Position numbers and translations under genes: made by a program. Positions 35,687-44,348 of a stretch of DNA of 64,000 nucleotides are shown here, piece by piece. The stretch is taken from NCBI RefSeq assembly GCF_014634805.1, contig NZ_BMBS01000003.1:1-64000 (forward strand). The letters run 5' to 3'. Source of the DNA: Leuconostoc falkenbergense (GTDB taxonomy: Bacteria; Bacillota; Bacilli; Lactobacillales; Lactobacillaceae). A model generated the notes under the pieces. It had not been told where the DNA came from and did no database searches. It saw nothing but the letters and a program-made list of their open reading frames with translations. Positions within the stretch are counted from its first letter, which is position 1. Every line of letters starts with the position of its first letter.

Positions 35687-36151
35687 TTATTTAAGTAATT
35701 GGTCTTGTGCGATGATAAATTGGGTGAGCGCTTCATCATTAATACGCTGATTATGTTGCTTTAAAAATCGTCGATACAGAAACCCGATTCTTGGTTGAAA
35801 AATAAATGTTGTTGGTGCGCTAAAGTCGTCTTCTAATAGTTGATAAGTTCGAATGGCGCTTGCAATTAAAATTTGTTCTGCCTGACTTGCAATTAACGAT
35901 AAGTCGTTAGCTTCTTCAAATAAAAATTGCTTTTCGGCTGCTGCTAGTGCTTGCTGAAATCGGTTGAGATTATCTGGTTCGATAGCACTATCTTGAGCAA
36001 CGCTCAGCATCGTTTTTTTAAAACTGTCAATGGCAGACGGTGTTGCAGAAGCTGTTAATTCGAATCGTTCAAACGGCATACCATTTGGCGCTGTGTGGGT
36101 TTCGTAGCGAAACCATGTTGGATTAGTTAAAAAATAAGGGGTGTTGGTCAT
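35687..36151 (-). CDS. Hypothetical protein (154 aa), last gene of the amidase/ABC operon
   Basis: The 154-residue protein appears soluble and mostly helical, without a signal peptide. I recognise no domain. Its ATG lies one base after the amidase stop, so the two are translationally coupled. The middle (NLNRFQQALAAAEKQFLFEE) suggests a helical bundle. No function assigned. Confidence 0.65.
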   Translation of the reverse strand: MTNTPYFLTNPTWFRYETHTAPNGMPFERFELTASATPSAIDSFKKTMLSVAQDSAIEPDNLNRFQQALAAAEKQFLFEEANDLSLIASQAEQILIASAIRTYQLLEDDFSAPTTFIFQPRIGFLYRRFLKQHNQRINDEALTQFIIAQDQLLK

Positions 36152-36152
36152 G

Positions 36153-37487
36153 CTAAAACTCCGGTATTAAACGTTGATGATGAGATTCAATTGATTCGCC
36201 AATGACTTTGAGAGCAATCTCATTGAAGGGCTTAGCGACCATAATCACACTTGAGAGGCCATGAAAGTAGAGGTCATCACTACTGCCGGTAGGTACTGTT
36301 AAACTAGGATAACCGGCAATCGCAGCAAGATTAATTAGTTTGGTGTCATCACCAAGTAAAACATTGTTATCTTTGAGCATAGTATCAAGCAACCGTCGTG
36401 CTATGTCTTGGACACGTGGCTTTTCTTGGGTGGCGTCGCCAGCAAGAAGTGCTTTTTCTAGTAATTCTTGTCCAAAAGGTGCACGTTTTTGGATATCGGC
36501 TTGATTGAAATTAATGATATCTTGAAGAGTGTTCATTCTAGTGCTGTGTGTTGTGAGATAGCTGTTTATGCCATGCTGAAATTCCGACAAGAAGACTGCT
36601 TTTTCGTCGTCATCATTTGGTTGTTCTTCCGGCATGTCAACGCGATCGTAGTGATCCACATAATCAGAAACTGCTTCGTGTAATGACGTGGTCCATTTTA
36701 GTGAAGATAGAACGCTTAAATGTGACTTCATCACAGGGACTAGTTTTTGATTTTGATTATATTGATTTAATGCTGCAAATAGTGCAAAAGTGTCAGATAC
36801 TGTACGTCCCATTGGACCAACAGTATCTTGTGATTCAGCTAGCGGCAGTATACCATCATTTGGTAGTAGACCATGAGTTGGCTTTAAACCAACAATACTA
36901 TTCATATGAGCGGGTGCTAAAATAGAACCATTAGTCTCCGTGCCAACAGCTACTGTGGCCATGCTGGCAGCCACAGCAACTGCTGAGCCGGAAGAAGAGC
37001 CACTTGGCGTGATATCTGGCATAATTGGATTGATGACACGTCCACCACGAGAAGAGAAGCCAGAAGGTTGCGTATTGCTCATAAAATGAGCAAATTCAGA
37101 AAGATTGTTTTTACCCAAAATAATAGCACCGGCTGATCGCAAACGCTGGACAATTGTCGCATCTGATTTAGCAATATTATCTGCTAAGGCTAGTGAACCA
37201 GCTGATGTTGGCATACCCGCGACATCAATGTTATCTTTTATTAAAACTGGAATGCCAAACAATAACTGTTTTGGGGTCACCTGACCTTTAAGCCTAGCAT
37301 TATCTGCAGCTAAAGCTTCGTCTAAAGCATTGGGGTTTAAATCGCTAATGGCATTGAGATGGTAAGGCGCTGATTCGAGTTGCTTAATCCGTGCTAAATA
37401 GCTTTCAACCAAAGCAACTGACGTTATTTCACCGGCGCGTAGCATGGCTTGTAACGCAGTGACACTTTGTTCTTTAACATTAATCAT
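36153..37487 (-). CDS. Amidase signature family protein (GatA-like)
   Basis: The 444-residue protein has the amidase signature Ser-Ser-Lys triad: Lys in PVLIKDNIDV (about residue 82), a glycine/serine-rich loop GSSSGSAVAVAA with the cis-Ser, and the nucleophile Ser in VGTETNGSILAP. It hydrolyses an amide bond of unknown substrate. It is shorter than GatA and lacks gatB/gatC neighbours, so it is not the tRNA amidotransferase. The gene overlaps the upstream ABC permease gene by 4 bp. The usual hydrophobic C-terminal region is reduced. Confidence 0.85.
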   Translation of the reverse strand: MINVKEQSVTALQAMLRAGEITSVALVESYLARIKQLESAPYHLNAISDLNPNALDEALAADNARLKGQVTPKQLLFGIPVLIKDNIDVAGMPTSAGSLALADNIAKSDATIVQRLRSAGAIILGKNNLSEFAHFMSNTQPSGFSSRGGRVINPIMPDITPSGSSSGSAVAVAASMATVAVGTETNGSILAPAHMNSIVGLKPTHGLLPNDGILPLAESQDTVGPMGRTVSDTFALFAALNQYNQNQKLVPVMKSHLSVLSSLKWTTSLHEAVSDYVDHYDRVDMPEEQPNDDDEKAVFLSEFQHGINSYLTTHSTRMNTLQDIINFNQADIQKRAPFGQELLEKALLAGDATQEKPRVQDIARRLLDTMLKDNNVLLGDDTKLINLAAIAGYPSLTVPTGSSDDLYFHGLSSVIMVAKPFNEIALKVIGESIESHHQRLIPEF

Positions 37488-38704
37488 TTTCTAAAAAACC
37501 TTCCAGTAATTTGTTTCATAATCGGTTCGTCTGAATATGATAAGACATTTTTGGCATAAATACCTTGTCCAAACCAAGCTAATAGGATTAGGGCAACAAA
37601 TGAAATACCAAGTGAAGCCAAGGCAGTCGGCCAACCCTCAACGTGGGTGACCAGACGCACTGGCATCATGGATTGTGAAACAAATGGGACATAACTTAAT
37701 GCGCGAATAGCGATATTATTAGGCATAAACGTCATGAAATAACTAAACATATAGCCAATCATCGCTAAAAATGAAATAGGTTGAATGGCTTGTTGCACTT
37801 GTGCGTTGTCGTTAATCAATGAAGCAACCATAGCCGTCAGTACCAAATATAAGGCAACAGCAATGAGTATAAAGGCTAACGCGTAGAGCATAAAGCCAGT
37901 TGTCACACCATTTAGATTAGACGTGATCATTTTGACAAAAACATTATCTTTCAAAAAAATAACAGTAGCAAATCCTGCGATAAGATAAATCAGCATGTGC
38001 GTCAAGGCTAATAGAAACACGCCAATTAATTTACCAAAATACTGAATGCGAGCAGAAGTGGCTGCCAACAAAATTTCCATGATACGTGACGATTTTTCGT
38101 TGGCGATCGCGTTGGCAATCATTGAGGTATACCACATTACCACAATCATAGTAATAACACCAATCGCAACAGCGATGGCGTAATTCGCACCCTCAGTATT
38201 GTCACCACTTTCAGACTGATTTGCTTGTTGCACAACGGTTTTGAAGTTAACAGGCTTCATGAAATCAGCTGTCTGTGCAGCAGTTAAGCCATACTGCGTG
38301 GCTTTTTTGGCTTGTGAGAGTTGATTTAAAATAGTGGCGATATCGTCTTTTGGTACTTGGTCACTTTTTGGTTGGGTTGTCAGTGTCGCTAAATCTGACT
38401 TTAAAGTTAAGACACCACCCAATTTTTCTGATTTTAATGCTTTATCAGCTTGTTTTTCGTTAGTGATTTTGGATATCTTCATGTCCAAATTTTTTGCTGA
38501 TTGAACAAAAGGAACCCGTTCACTTGCTTGTCCGATAACGGCCACTGTGGGCGTTGTGTTGCCCTGCAGTTGTGTTACACCAAAGGCGACACAACCAATA
38601 ACGGCTACAAAAATTAAGGGAGATAATACCAAAATCCAGTAGCCACGTGATTTGAAGTTAGCTCTTAGCGTATCTTTAATGACAATATTAAGTTGTTTAA
38701 TCAT
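37484..38704 (-). CDS. ABC-2 type exporter permease (NatB-like)
   Basis: The 406-residue protein starts at the ATG at 38704 with AGGAGG 9 bases upstream. One N-terminal helix (about 20-40), a large external domain (about 45-165), then five or six C-terminal helices match the ABC2_membrane_3/NatB layout. It would export a substrate such as sodium, a peptide or a lipid with the adjoining ATPase. It overlaps the ATPase gene by 8 bp. As that gene is frameshifted, the permease may have no partner. Confidence 0.85.
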   Translation of the reverse strand: MIKQLNIVIKDTLRANFKSRGYWILVLSPLIFVAVIGCVAFGVTQLQGNTTPTVAVIGQASERVPFVQSAKNLDMKISKITNEKQADKALKSEKLGGVLTLKSDLATLTTQPKSDQVPKDDIATILNQLSQAKKATQYGLTAAQTADFMKPVNFKTVVQQANQSESGDNTEGANYAIAVAIGVITMIVVMWYTSMIANAIANEKSSRIMEILLAATSARIQYFGKLIGVFLLALTHMLIYLIAGFATVIFLKDNVFVKMITSNLNGVTTGFMLYALAFILIAVALYLVLTAMVASLINDNAQVQQAIQPISFLAMIGYMFSYFMTFMPNNIAIRALSYVPFVSQSMMPVRLVTHVEGWPTALASLGISFVALILLAWFGQGIYAKNVLSYSDEPIMKQITGRFFRK

Positions 38705-39589
38705 GAATAGCGACCTCCTGACGGAAAATGTCATCTAATGTCGGTGGTTGTTGGCTGAACGCTGGAATATAACCATTTCGCGTTACTAATTCAAAGACGC
38801 GACGTCCAGCAGCTTCATCAGATAAAACTAAATCAAAGCCGGTACCTTGTTTAGTGACGGTGGCGACGCCTTCAATTGCAGCCAGTTCAGTGGCTGTTGT
38901 TGGCGATTCAACATAAATGCGTGTCCGTCCAAATTGTTCACGAATGTTTTGGACTGGTCCTTGTAAGACTGTTTTACCGTTTTTAAGCATCGTTAAGTCA
39001 TCAGAAATTTTTGTGACATTGCTCATGTCGTGACTTGAAAAAATGATCATAGCACCATTGTCACGCATACGGATAATTTCTGACATCATGAGACTGGTGT
39101 TGACTGGGTCAAGGCCTGAAAAAGGTTCATCCAAAATAATGAAGTCTGGTTCAAAAATCAAAGATGCAATCATCTGAACTTTTTGTGCGTTACCTTTCGA
39201 TAAAGTCTGAACCTTATCTGTTGGTTTGCCAACAACATCTAAACGCTTCATCCACTGAATTAACGATGATTTTGCATCAGCACGCGACATACCATGCAAT
39301 TCAGCAAAGTACAAAACTTGTTCTTCGACTGTACGCTTTTGGTATAAACCACGTTCTTCTGGTAAAAACCAATTCGTTGTTTGTCTAGCTGGGTGATTGG
39401 GTGATCATCCCACAAAATACTGCCGGAAGTAGGCTCAATAAAGTTCAAAATCATACGAAATGTGGTCGTCTTTCCCGCACCATTTTGGCCGATGAGACCC
39501 ATGACTTTTCCGGGCGTTAAAGTCATATTCATATCAGCAACGGCAGTATGTGCGCCGAATTTTTTGCTGATGTCAGTTAACTGAATCAT
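38697..39589 (-). pseudogene. ABC transporter ATPase (NatA-like), frameshifted
   Basis: Two reading frames join into one 297-residue ATPase if one base is restored in the AAAAA run at 39364-39368. The upstream part holds Walker A (GLIGQNGAGKTTT) and ends at RIGF; after the lesion the other frame continues PEERGLYQKRTVEEQ into the signature LSKGNAQKV, Walker B IILDEPFSGLDP and H-loop SSHD. In minus-strand terms, GGTTTTTTACCA became GGTTTTTACCA. The true start is the ATG at 39589, preceded by GGAGGAGC. Homopolymer location makes a sequencing error, slippage or phase variation all possible. Confidence 0.85.
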
Positions 39590-39613
39590 ATTACGCTCCT
39601 CCATGTTAATGCA

Positions 39614-39663
39614 GTCCTATGGTATAGGACCTCTCTTATACTCCATTGTGACATAGTTAGCAA
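39614..39663 (-). promoter_or_regulatory. Promoter and operator-like palindrome of the ABC/amidase operon
   Basis: On the minus strand TTGCTA (39663-39658), 17-bp spacer, TATAAG (39640-39635) forms the promoter. Just downstream, GTCCTAT-GGT-ATAGGAC (39614-39630) is a perfect 7+7 palindrome with a 3-base centre between the transcription start and the ATPase gene: a likely repressor site, for instance of a GntR/YtrA-type regulator (inference). Confidence 0.6.
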
Positions 39664-39683
39664 GCTAGGACAAGTTAAGAAGT

Positions 39684-39712
39684 TTGCATTTTAGCCAAAA
39701 AAGAACTATAAC
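39684..39712 (+). promoter_or_regulatory. Promoter of the 69-residue protein gene
   Basis: TTGCAT (39684-39689), 17-bp spacer, TATAAC (39707-39712), followed by an AAAAGGGGG ribosome site before ATG 39740. Confidence 0.65.
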
Positions 39713-39739
39713 GGAGTTAAGAAAAGGGGGCCATAAATC

Positions 39740-39949
39740 ATGGCAGATGAAAAATTCGAAACGTTAGATATTCCAATGAATGAAGTATTTAGTTGGAGCG
39801 AGGACAAAACCCCACTACGTGATGCACTATGGAATCATTTCATGGAAGCCAGCAACAAAGATACTTTGTCAACTTTGAAGCACTTGAAAGCATTTGAAAA
39901 AATGTCTTCTGATGAAGTGAAAACGGAAGCTGCTAAAGTACTAAAATAA
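39740..39949 (+). CDS. Small hypothetical acidic protein (69 aa)
   Basis: The 69-residue soluble protein is helical and charged (SWSEDKTPLRDALWNHFMEA). It has its own promoter, ribosome site and terminator, so it is a real monocistronic gene. I do not recognise the family. It is small and highly charged like some stress or regulatory proteins, but no role can be claimed. Confidence 0.7.
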   Translation: MADEKFETLDIPMNEVFSWSEDKTPLRDALWNHFMEASNKDTLSTLKHLKAFEKMSSDEVKTEAAKVLK

Positions 39950-39963
39950 ATCTAAAATACAAA

Positions 39964-39998
39964 CGTCCAAGCTGTGTTATGCTGCTTGGATTTTTTTT
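39964..39998 (+). terminator. Terminator of the 69-residue protein gene
   Basis: TCCAAGC (39966-39972) pairs with GCTTGGA (39984-39990), followed by eight T. Confidence 0.88.
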
Positions 39999-40099
39999 GT
40001 CTATATTTTGGTCTTAATTAATTCACAAAACGCGCAAAAATCCGCCACAATCATTGTCTATAATAAAAGCATAAACTCTCAATATAGAAGGAATAGGCG

Positions 40100-41127
40100 A
40101 TGAATTTTAAAAAAATAGGACTGATTTTTGTAGCAACTGCAATGACGATGACACCATTATTAAGTACCGCTAATGCGGAAGATAATAGTGTTGGTTTGCG
40201 TGTGAGCGCTGTTTTGCCAGAAAATCAACGATCAAACGATATTTCATATTTTGATTTGTTGGTTAAGCCAAAAGATGAACAGACGCTCATTGTTAACGTA
40301 GTCAATACCAGTAATAAACCACAAACTGTGAACACAGCGGTCAGCGCTGCCAAAACAAACATCAACGGTGTCGTAGAATATGCCCCATCTAAGAACAAAC
40401 TAGATAAGTCAGCACCGTTTGATATGGCAAAAATTGCGACCCTACCTAAATCAGTAGAAATTCCTGCCAATAGCTCAAAAAAATTGGAAGTGAAATTGGC
40501 TATTCCAGATAAAAACTGGGATGGTGTAGTGGCCGGGGGTATTACGGTGACACAAGCTGAAGCTACCCAAAGTAATAGTAACAAAAAAAGCGGTGTAACG
40601 ATTCGAATCGATACGCCTACGCAATTGGTGTTTTGCTACAAACAAAACAGGATTCAACCGTAGCTGAAAAATTGAATTTGGCTAAGGTAACCGCTGGTCA
40701 AATTGATGCACGCAATGCAATCATTTCCGAATTGCATAATACTTCCGAAACATATCTTAAGAAAGTATCTGTGACATCAAAAGTAACGCGTGTTAACAGC
40801 AGTAAAGTGCTCTATGAATCTAAGAAAAGTGATATGAAGATTGCACCGAGTTCGATTTTTAACTACCCAATCAATTTAAAGGGACATGCCTTTAAAGCGG
40901 GTCGTTATACAATGAATATGACTGTAAAATCTGAAAAAAACACTTGGCATTTCAAGAAAAACTTTACCATAATAACCAAAGAAGCGACTGATGTGAACGC
41001 CAAGGATATTACAATTGTCCATGACGAAGGCTTCAATTGGTGGTGGATCGTCTTGATTGTCGCTATCATACTAGCTCTGGGTGCCTATATTTGGAAGCGC
41101 CGTCGTAATCAAACTAACAAGAATTAA
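40100..41127 (+). pseudogene. DUF916/DUF3324 WxL-interacting cell-surface protein, frameshifted
   Basis: A 342-residue WxL-interacting protein can be rebuilt by adding one A at about 40606, where ATTCGAATCG replaces the expected ATTCGAAATCG. Frame one has a signal peptide (residues 1-26, cleaved after ANA) and DUF916 (GVxLRVSAVLPENQ, VNTSNKPQTV). Frame two continues the expected NRYAYAIGVLLQ segment into DUF3324, a C-terminal membrane helix (WWWIVLIVAIILALGAYIW) and a basic tail. WxL-interacting proteins anchor in the membrane and bind WxL proteins and peptidoglycan. The truncated form would be secreted without an anchor. Placed near a WxL gene at 46.6 kb. Confidence 0.85.
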
Positions 41128-41130
41128 ATA

Positions 41131-41210
41131 AAAAAAGCCTAAAAAGAAGCAATGCATATCTGAAAGATAAAGTAACTGTCGCAGATATGTGGCTTTTTTT
41201 TAGGCTTTTT
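41131..41210. terminator. Long bidirectional hairpin terminator
   Basis: AAAAAAGCCTAAAAAGAAGC (41131-41150) pairs with GCTTTTTTTTAGGCTTTTT (41192-41210); inside, GCATATCTG and CAGATATGT form a second stem. It separates the converging DUF916 gene and the lectin-like gene. Confidence 0.8.
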
Positions 41211-41227
41211 GATAGCAAATAATTATC

Positions 41228-42847
41228 TTAACGTTCGGCTAGTAGTGTGTAGTGAGCTAATAGTGTGACGACTTGAGTGAATGAAGATGATTCACTTGCC
41301 GGGCTTGGTTGAAAATTAGGCTGTGTCATTTCGTTAAAATCACTTACTGTATCTTGAAATAATGCGTATGGTTGATTTTTGGAGATCACATGTTTCTTTT
41401 TTGGCGTTGTGACAGCGGGTGATTGTTTGCTGCTGGTTGGTTTTTTAGATTGCGACGTGGCATTTTCAGTAGCTGCTTGACTAGCTGATGACGCCTTAGG
41501 CGTTGATTGTGTGTTGCTTGGATTTGGTTGCGGTCTTATTTGTGCTTGTGAGAGGAATGGGTCTGCAACGCGATCAGTGTGCTGGGAAATCGTACTGTTG
41601 TTGACGGGTTGACTGGCATTCTTTTCGAGGTGAATTGTGAAATGCCAAGTGGTGTTATTATCCTTTGGCAAAACAAAGCTGCCGGGCCAGTCAGTTTGAG
41701 ACATTGTATAGTCTTTTAATTGTGCCAGAGTGGACACTGGTGAAAAATCAATTTGTTCGCCAGTGTGTCCAGAAAAAATAGCCTTGCGTAGTATTTTGCC
41801 TTGATATTCAAAGTTAATCGTAACGTATTGCGTTAAAGGTTCGTAATAATAATTAATGCTACGGTTGTCATGATACGTAAAAATGCCGTTGGCATTATTT
41901 GGTTGCGACGCGAGCTTAAAACCGGGTAATGATAGGGGCTTTGTGTGATAAGGTGTGTTCAAATCACCAGAAATAGTTTGTGAAGCTGCGAGGGGATGTT
42001 GTTGCTCATCGAGATAGTTAATCCTTAGCGAGGTGGTATAAGGGTGGTAGTCGTTGCGTTCAATCATTAATTGTTGCAAGTTATGATTGGTACCCGTTGA
42101 CGCAGAAAAAACAAGCGATATTGGATTGGTTAACAAATCCTCATCAGTGATGTGATAGGACCATACTTTTGACTGATAGGTCACCATTAAATTTTGTGTT
42201 TCAGCATGGTAGACTATCTGCAATGATTCAAAATCATCATTAGTGTGTGGTTTGATAGCCATGGCATCATGTTCATAGGTTTGAATTTCACCATCTGTGC
42301 TAGATCCAAAGAAAGCACCAAATGGTGACCCGTTGCCTTCTGAAGTACCAAATTCTTTGGGATCGCTGGTAAATGATCCTGCTTCGCCGTTGGCATTATA
42401 ATAAGTATCTAATTTGAAACCAAAAACATTCGCAATTTTACCTAAACCAAAGGCACCACCATTTGTATGATTAACTTGACTAACCTTTTCAAAAGGTACC
42501 AATGCGAAAGCTAACCCGTCGCCACCGCATTGTTGTTGCAATTTGCTACCTAAATTAACCTTTAAGTCCAACGAAAAATCTTGTGATAAATCAATGGGCG
42601 TATTTTGATAAGCAGCTCCGGACAGCATAGGGTGGTCATCAGTTAACGTAAAAATATTGTGATTAACTTTGGCCGAACCATTGGTTGTAAAATTTGAAAT
42701 TAATTGTTGTTGTGTTAAGTGGCTTTGTGAAATTAAAGCACTAGCATTAGCCACTGTGTAAGGCATTAATTGATTAACAGTGAGTAGTGTTGAACTAAAT
42801 GCCAAAAGGTAGTAGAGGCGGTTTATTTTATTTTGATTGTTGGTCAT
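41228..42847 (-). CDS. Surface protein with L-type (legume-like) lectin and MucBP-like domains
   Basis: The 539-residue protein has an N-terminal hydrophobic segment (about 10-30) as signal peptide. Residues about 45-265 fit a bacterial L-type lectin domain: DLSQDFSLDLKVNLG, GGDGLAFALVP with the metal-site Asp, and FGFKLDTYYNANG. Residues about 270-400 carry MucBP-like repeats (INYLDEQQHPL, GYxxx...F.YHDN..INYYYEP). A Pro/Ser/Thr/Gln-rich tail follows. There is no LPxTG motif or terminal charged anchor, so wall attachment is unclear. It starts inside the Mga-like regulator gene (20-bp overlap), so both are one operon. A carbohydrate-binding adhesin is likely. Confidence 0.75.
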   Translation of the reverse strand: MTNNQNKINRLYYLLAFSSTLLTVNQLMPYTVANASALISQSHLTQQQLISNFTTNGSAKVNHNIFTLTDDHPMLSGAAYQNTPIDLSQDFSLDLKVNLGSKLQQQCGGDGLAFALVPFEKVSQVNHTNGGAFGLGKIANVFGFKLDTYYNANGEAGSFTSDPKEFGTSEGNGSPFGAFFGSSTDGEIQTYEHDAMAIKPHTNDDFESLQIVYHAETQNLMVTYQSKVWSYHITDEDLLTNPISLVFSASTGTNHNLQQLMIERNDYHPYTTSLRINYLDEQQHPLAASQTISGDLNTPYHTKPLSLPGFKLASQPNNANGIFTYHDNRSINYYYEPLTQYVTINFEYQGKILRKAIFSGHTGEQIDFSPVSTLAQLKDYTMSQTDWPGSFVLPKDNNTTWHFTIHLEKNASQPVNNSTISQHTDRVADPFLSQAQIRPQPNPSNTQSTPKASSASQAATENATSQSKKPTSSKQSPAVTTPKKKHVISKNQPYALFQDTVSDFNEMTQPNFQPSPASESSSFTQVVTLLAHYTLLAER

Positions 42848-44243
42848 TTTTATTTTTCTTTAGCCTTATGATGAGTTCAGCGAGTGATTGCCAATCACTA
42901 ACTGTGGGTGGTTTTTTCCAAATCACTTGAGGTTTTGAGACGTCGTCACAAAGTGTGTCCGACAGGTAAATGTCAGCACTGTCATCAAGGACTTCAGTGA
43001 CAAAATGCACACTGGCGTGACTGATATGATCTTTTAATATCGCTTCGATCATATTATTGGTGAAAGGGGATCCCGAAAAATTAAGACTAATAGTGATGGC
43101 GTCAACATTAGTGATGTCCAAATAGTAAAAGATGATACTAATCATATTTAAAATGGCTGCGTTTAAATAGGTGGGTGGCACGATTTCTTTGGGATAGTTA
43201 ATTGATTGTAAAAAGGATTCAATCAAGTAATAAATTGACGGATAGATATCTTGAAAATAATTCGTTGAAATATTATCTTGCGATAGCAGCGCCCAATGGT
43301 TAGTTGTCGTAAATTTAAGGCAATAACATGCCATTGCGTGACTAATTTTCTCAGCGTCTTCGGGTGTGCAATTTAATTTACTATGACTTAATCTTGGCAT
43401 GATTACCGCCGCCAGTCGATCTACAATTGGTTGGGCGTAATCAGTGAAAGAGATGGGCGCCGATATTTCTAATAGGTCAAAAATATTAAGGGCACTAATG
43501 AGATGTGATAGCACCATGTTATTTAGAGGAATGCCTAAACGTTGACAAATATCATCTGGCAAACCGTCATCAACATGGATGTGCTTGTCTTCGTGTTGCA
43601 TGATATTGCGGCAGTTGTCTGGATTATGGGTTATTTCATTCAAAAAAATAGCGATCAGAAGTCTTTTTTTGTCAGCACCGTGGGTATTGATGTAGCTTTT
43701 GTCAACTAAAAATTGACTGACTGCTTGACTTGCTGACAGGATATAATGATCAAATTTTGGTTTAGCATCGTAGTGATCGTAAATCACAAAAGCGGCCGAA
43801 ATCACAGCTTCGGGTGAGTCAAGATCAATAAGCTCTGATAAGGTATTTTTTTGAATGAAGAAATAAGAGGTGCTCCAGCCAAATTCCGATTGCATAAACG
43901 TGTAATTTGGTATGCTGCCAGAAATTAATCGTTGATCTAGCAATAATTTAAGTGGCGATAAATCAAAGAAATATTGCGATAAACGATAGACATGATAACG
44001 AGTCAATGTCATTTTTTGATAAATGATACCACGTTTTAGTACCATCCAATCGTCACCAAATAACACGTTGATGTCACTATTTAGGGCTTCTAATGACTCA
44101 CGCATCAAATAGTCTGACACTTTGAACTGATTGGTTAAATTACGAAGCTCGTAGGTGTTTTGTTTGTTTTCCAGCAAAGTAGTGAGTAACTTAATCTTTA
44201 AAGCGTCATTTTTATTAATAAATTCATTCAGGATTGAGGGCAT
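42828..44243 (-). CDS. Mga-like transcriptional regulator
   Basis: The 471-residue protein has two N-terminal helix-turn-helix regions (about 15-60 and 65-110; NQFKVSDYLMRESLEALN), a long helical middle like Mga/AtxA PRD-type domains, and a C-terminal EIIB-like segment. Mga-family proteins activate adhesin genes in streptococci and related bacteria in response to sugar phosphotransferase signals. Its neighbours are surface protein genes on both sides, so it probably controls this island. The 20-bp overlap with the downstream lectin gene supports co-expression. Confidence 0.7.
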   Translation of the reverse strand: MPSILNEFINKNDALKIKLLTTLLENKQNTYELRNLTNQFKVSDYLMRESLEALNSDINVLFGDDWMVLKRGIIYQKMTLTRYHVYRLSQYFFDLSPLKLLLDQRLISGSIPNYTFMQSEFGWSTSYFFIQKNTLSELIDLDSPEAVISAAFVIYDHYDAKPKFDHYILSASQAVSQFLVDKSYINTHGADKKRLLIAIFLNEITHNPDNCRNIMQHEDKHIHVDDGLPDDICQRLGIPLNNMVLSHLISALNIFDLLEISAPISFTDYAQPIVDRLAAVIMPRLSHSKLNCTPEDAEKISHAMACYCLKFTTTNHWALLSQDNISTNYFQDIYPSIYYLIESFLQSINYPKEIVPPTYLNAAILNMISIIFYYLDITNVDAITISLNFSGSPFTNNMIEAILKDHISHASVHFVTEVLDDSADIYLSDTLCDDVSKPQVIWKKPPTVSDWQSLAELIIRLKKNKNDQQSK

Positions 44244-44307
44244 AGGAATCTTTCGTTGTAGTGTTTATCGGTATATTACATTCATTATAAAACAGTTGGC
44301 AGGTCAT

Positions 44308-44343
44308 GCAAAAAAAAACCCATCAATTAATTTGATGAGTTTT
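44308..44343 (-). terminator. Terminator of the Cna-B surface protein gene
   Basis: On the minus strand AAAACTCATCAAA and TTGATGGGTTTT form a stem with a short AT-rich loop, followed by a long T-run (44308-44317 as A on the plus strand). Confidence 0.82.
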
Positions 44344-44348
44344 ATCAA

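Noticed and set aside
40633-41127. DUF3324 part as a separate gene
   Set aside because: It overlaps the upstream frame within a conserved segment, has no signal peptide or ribosome site, and is explained by one missing base.
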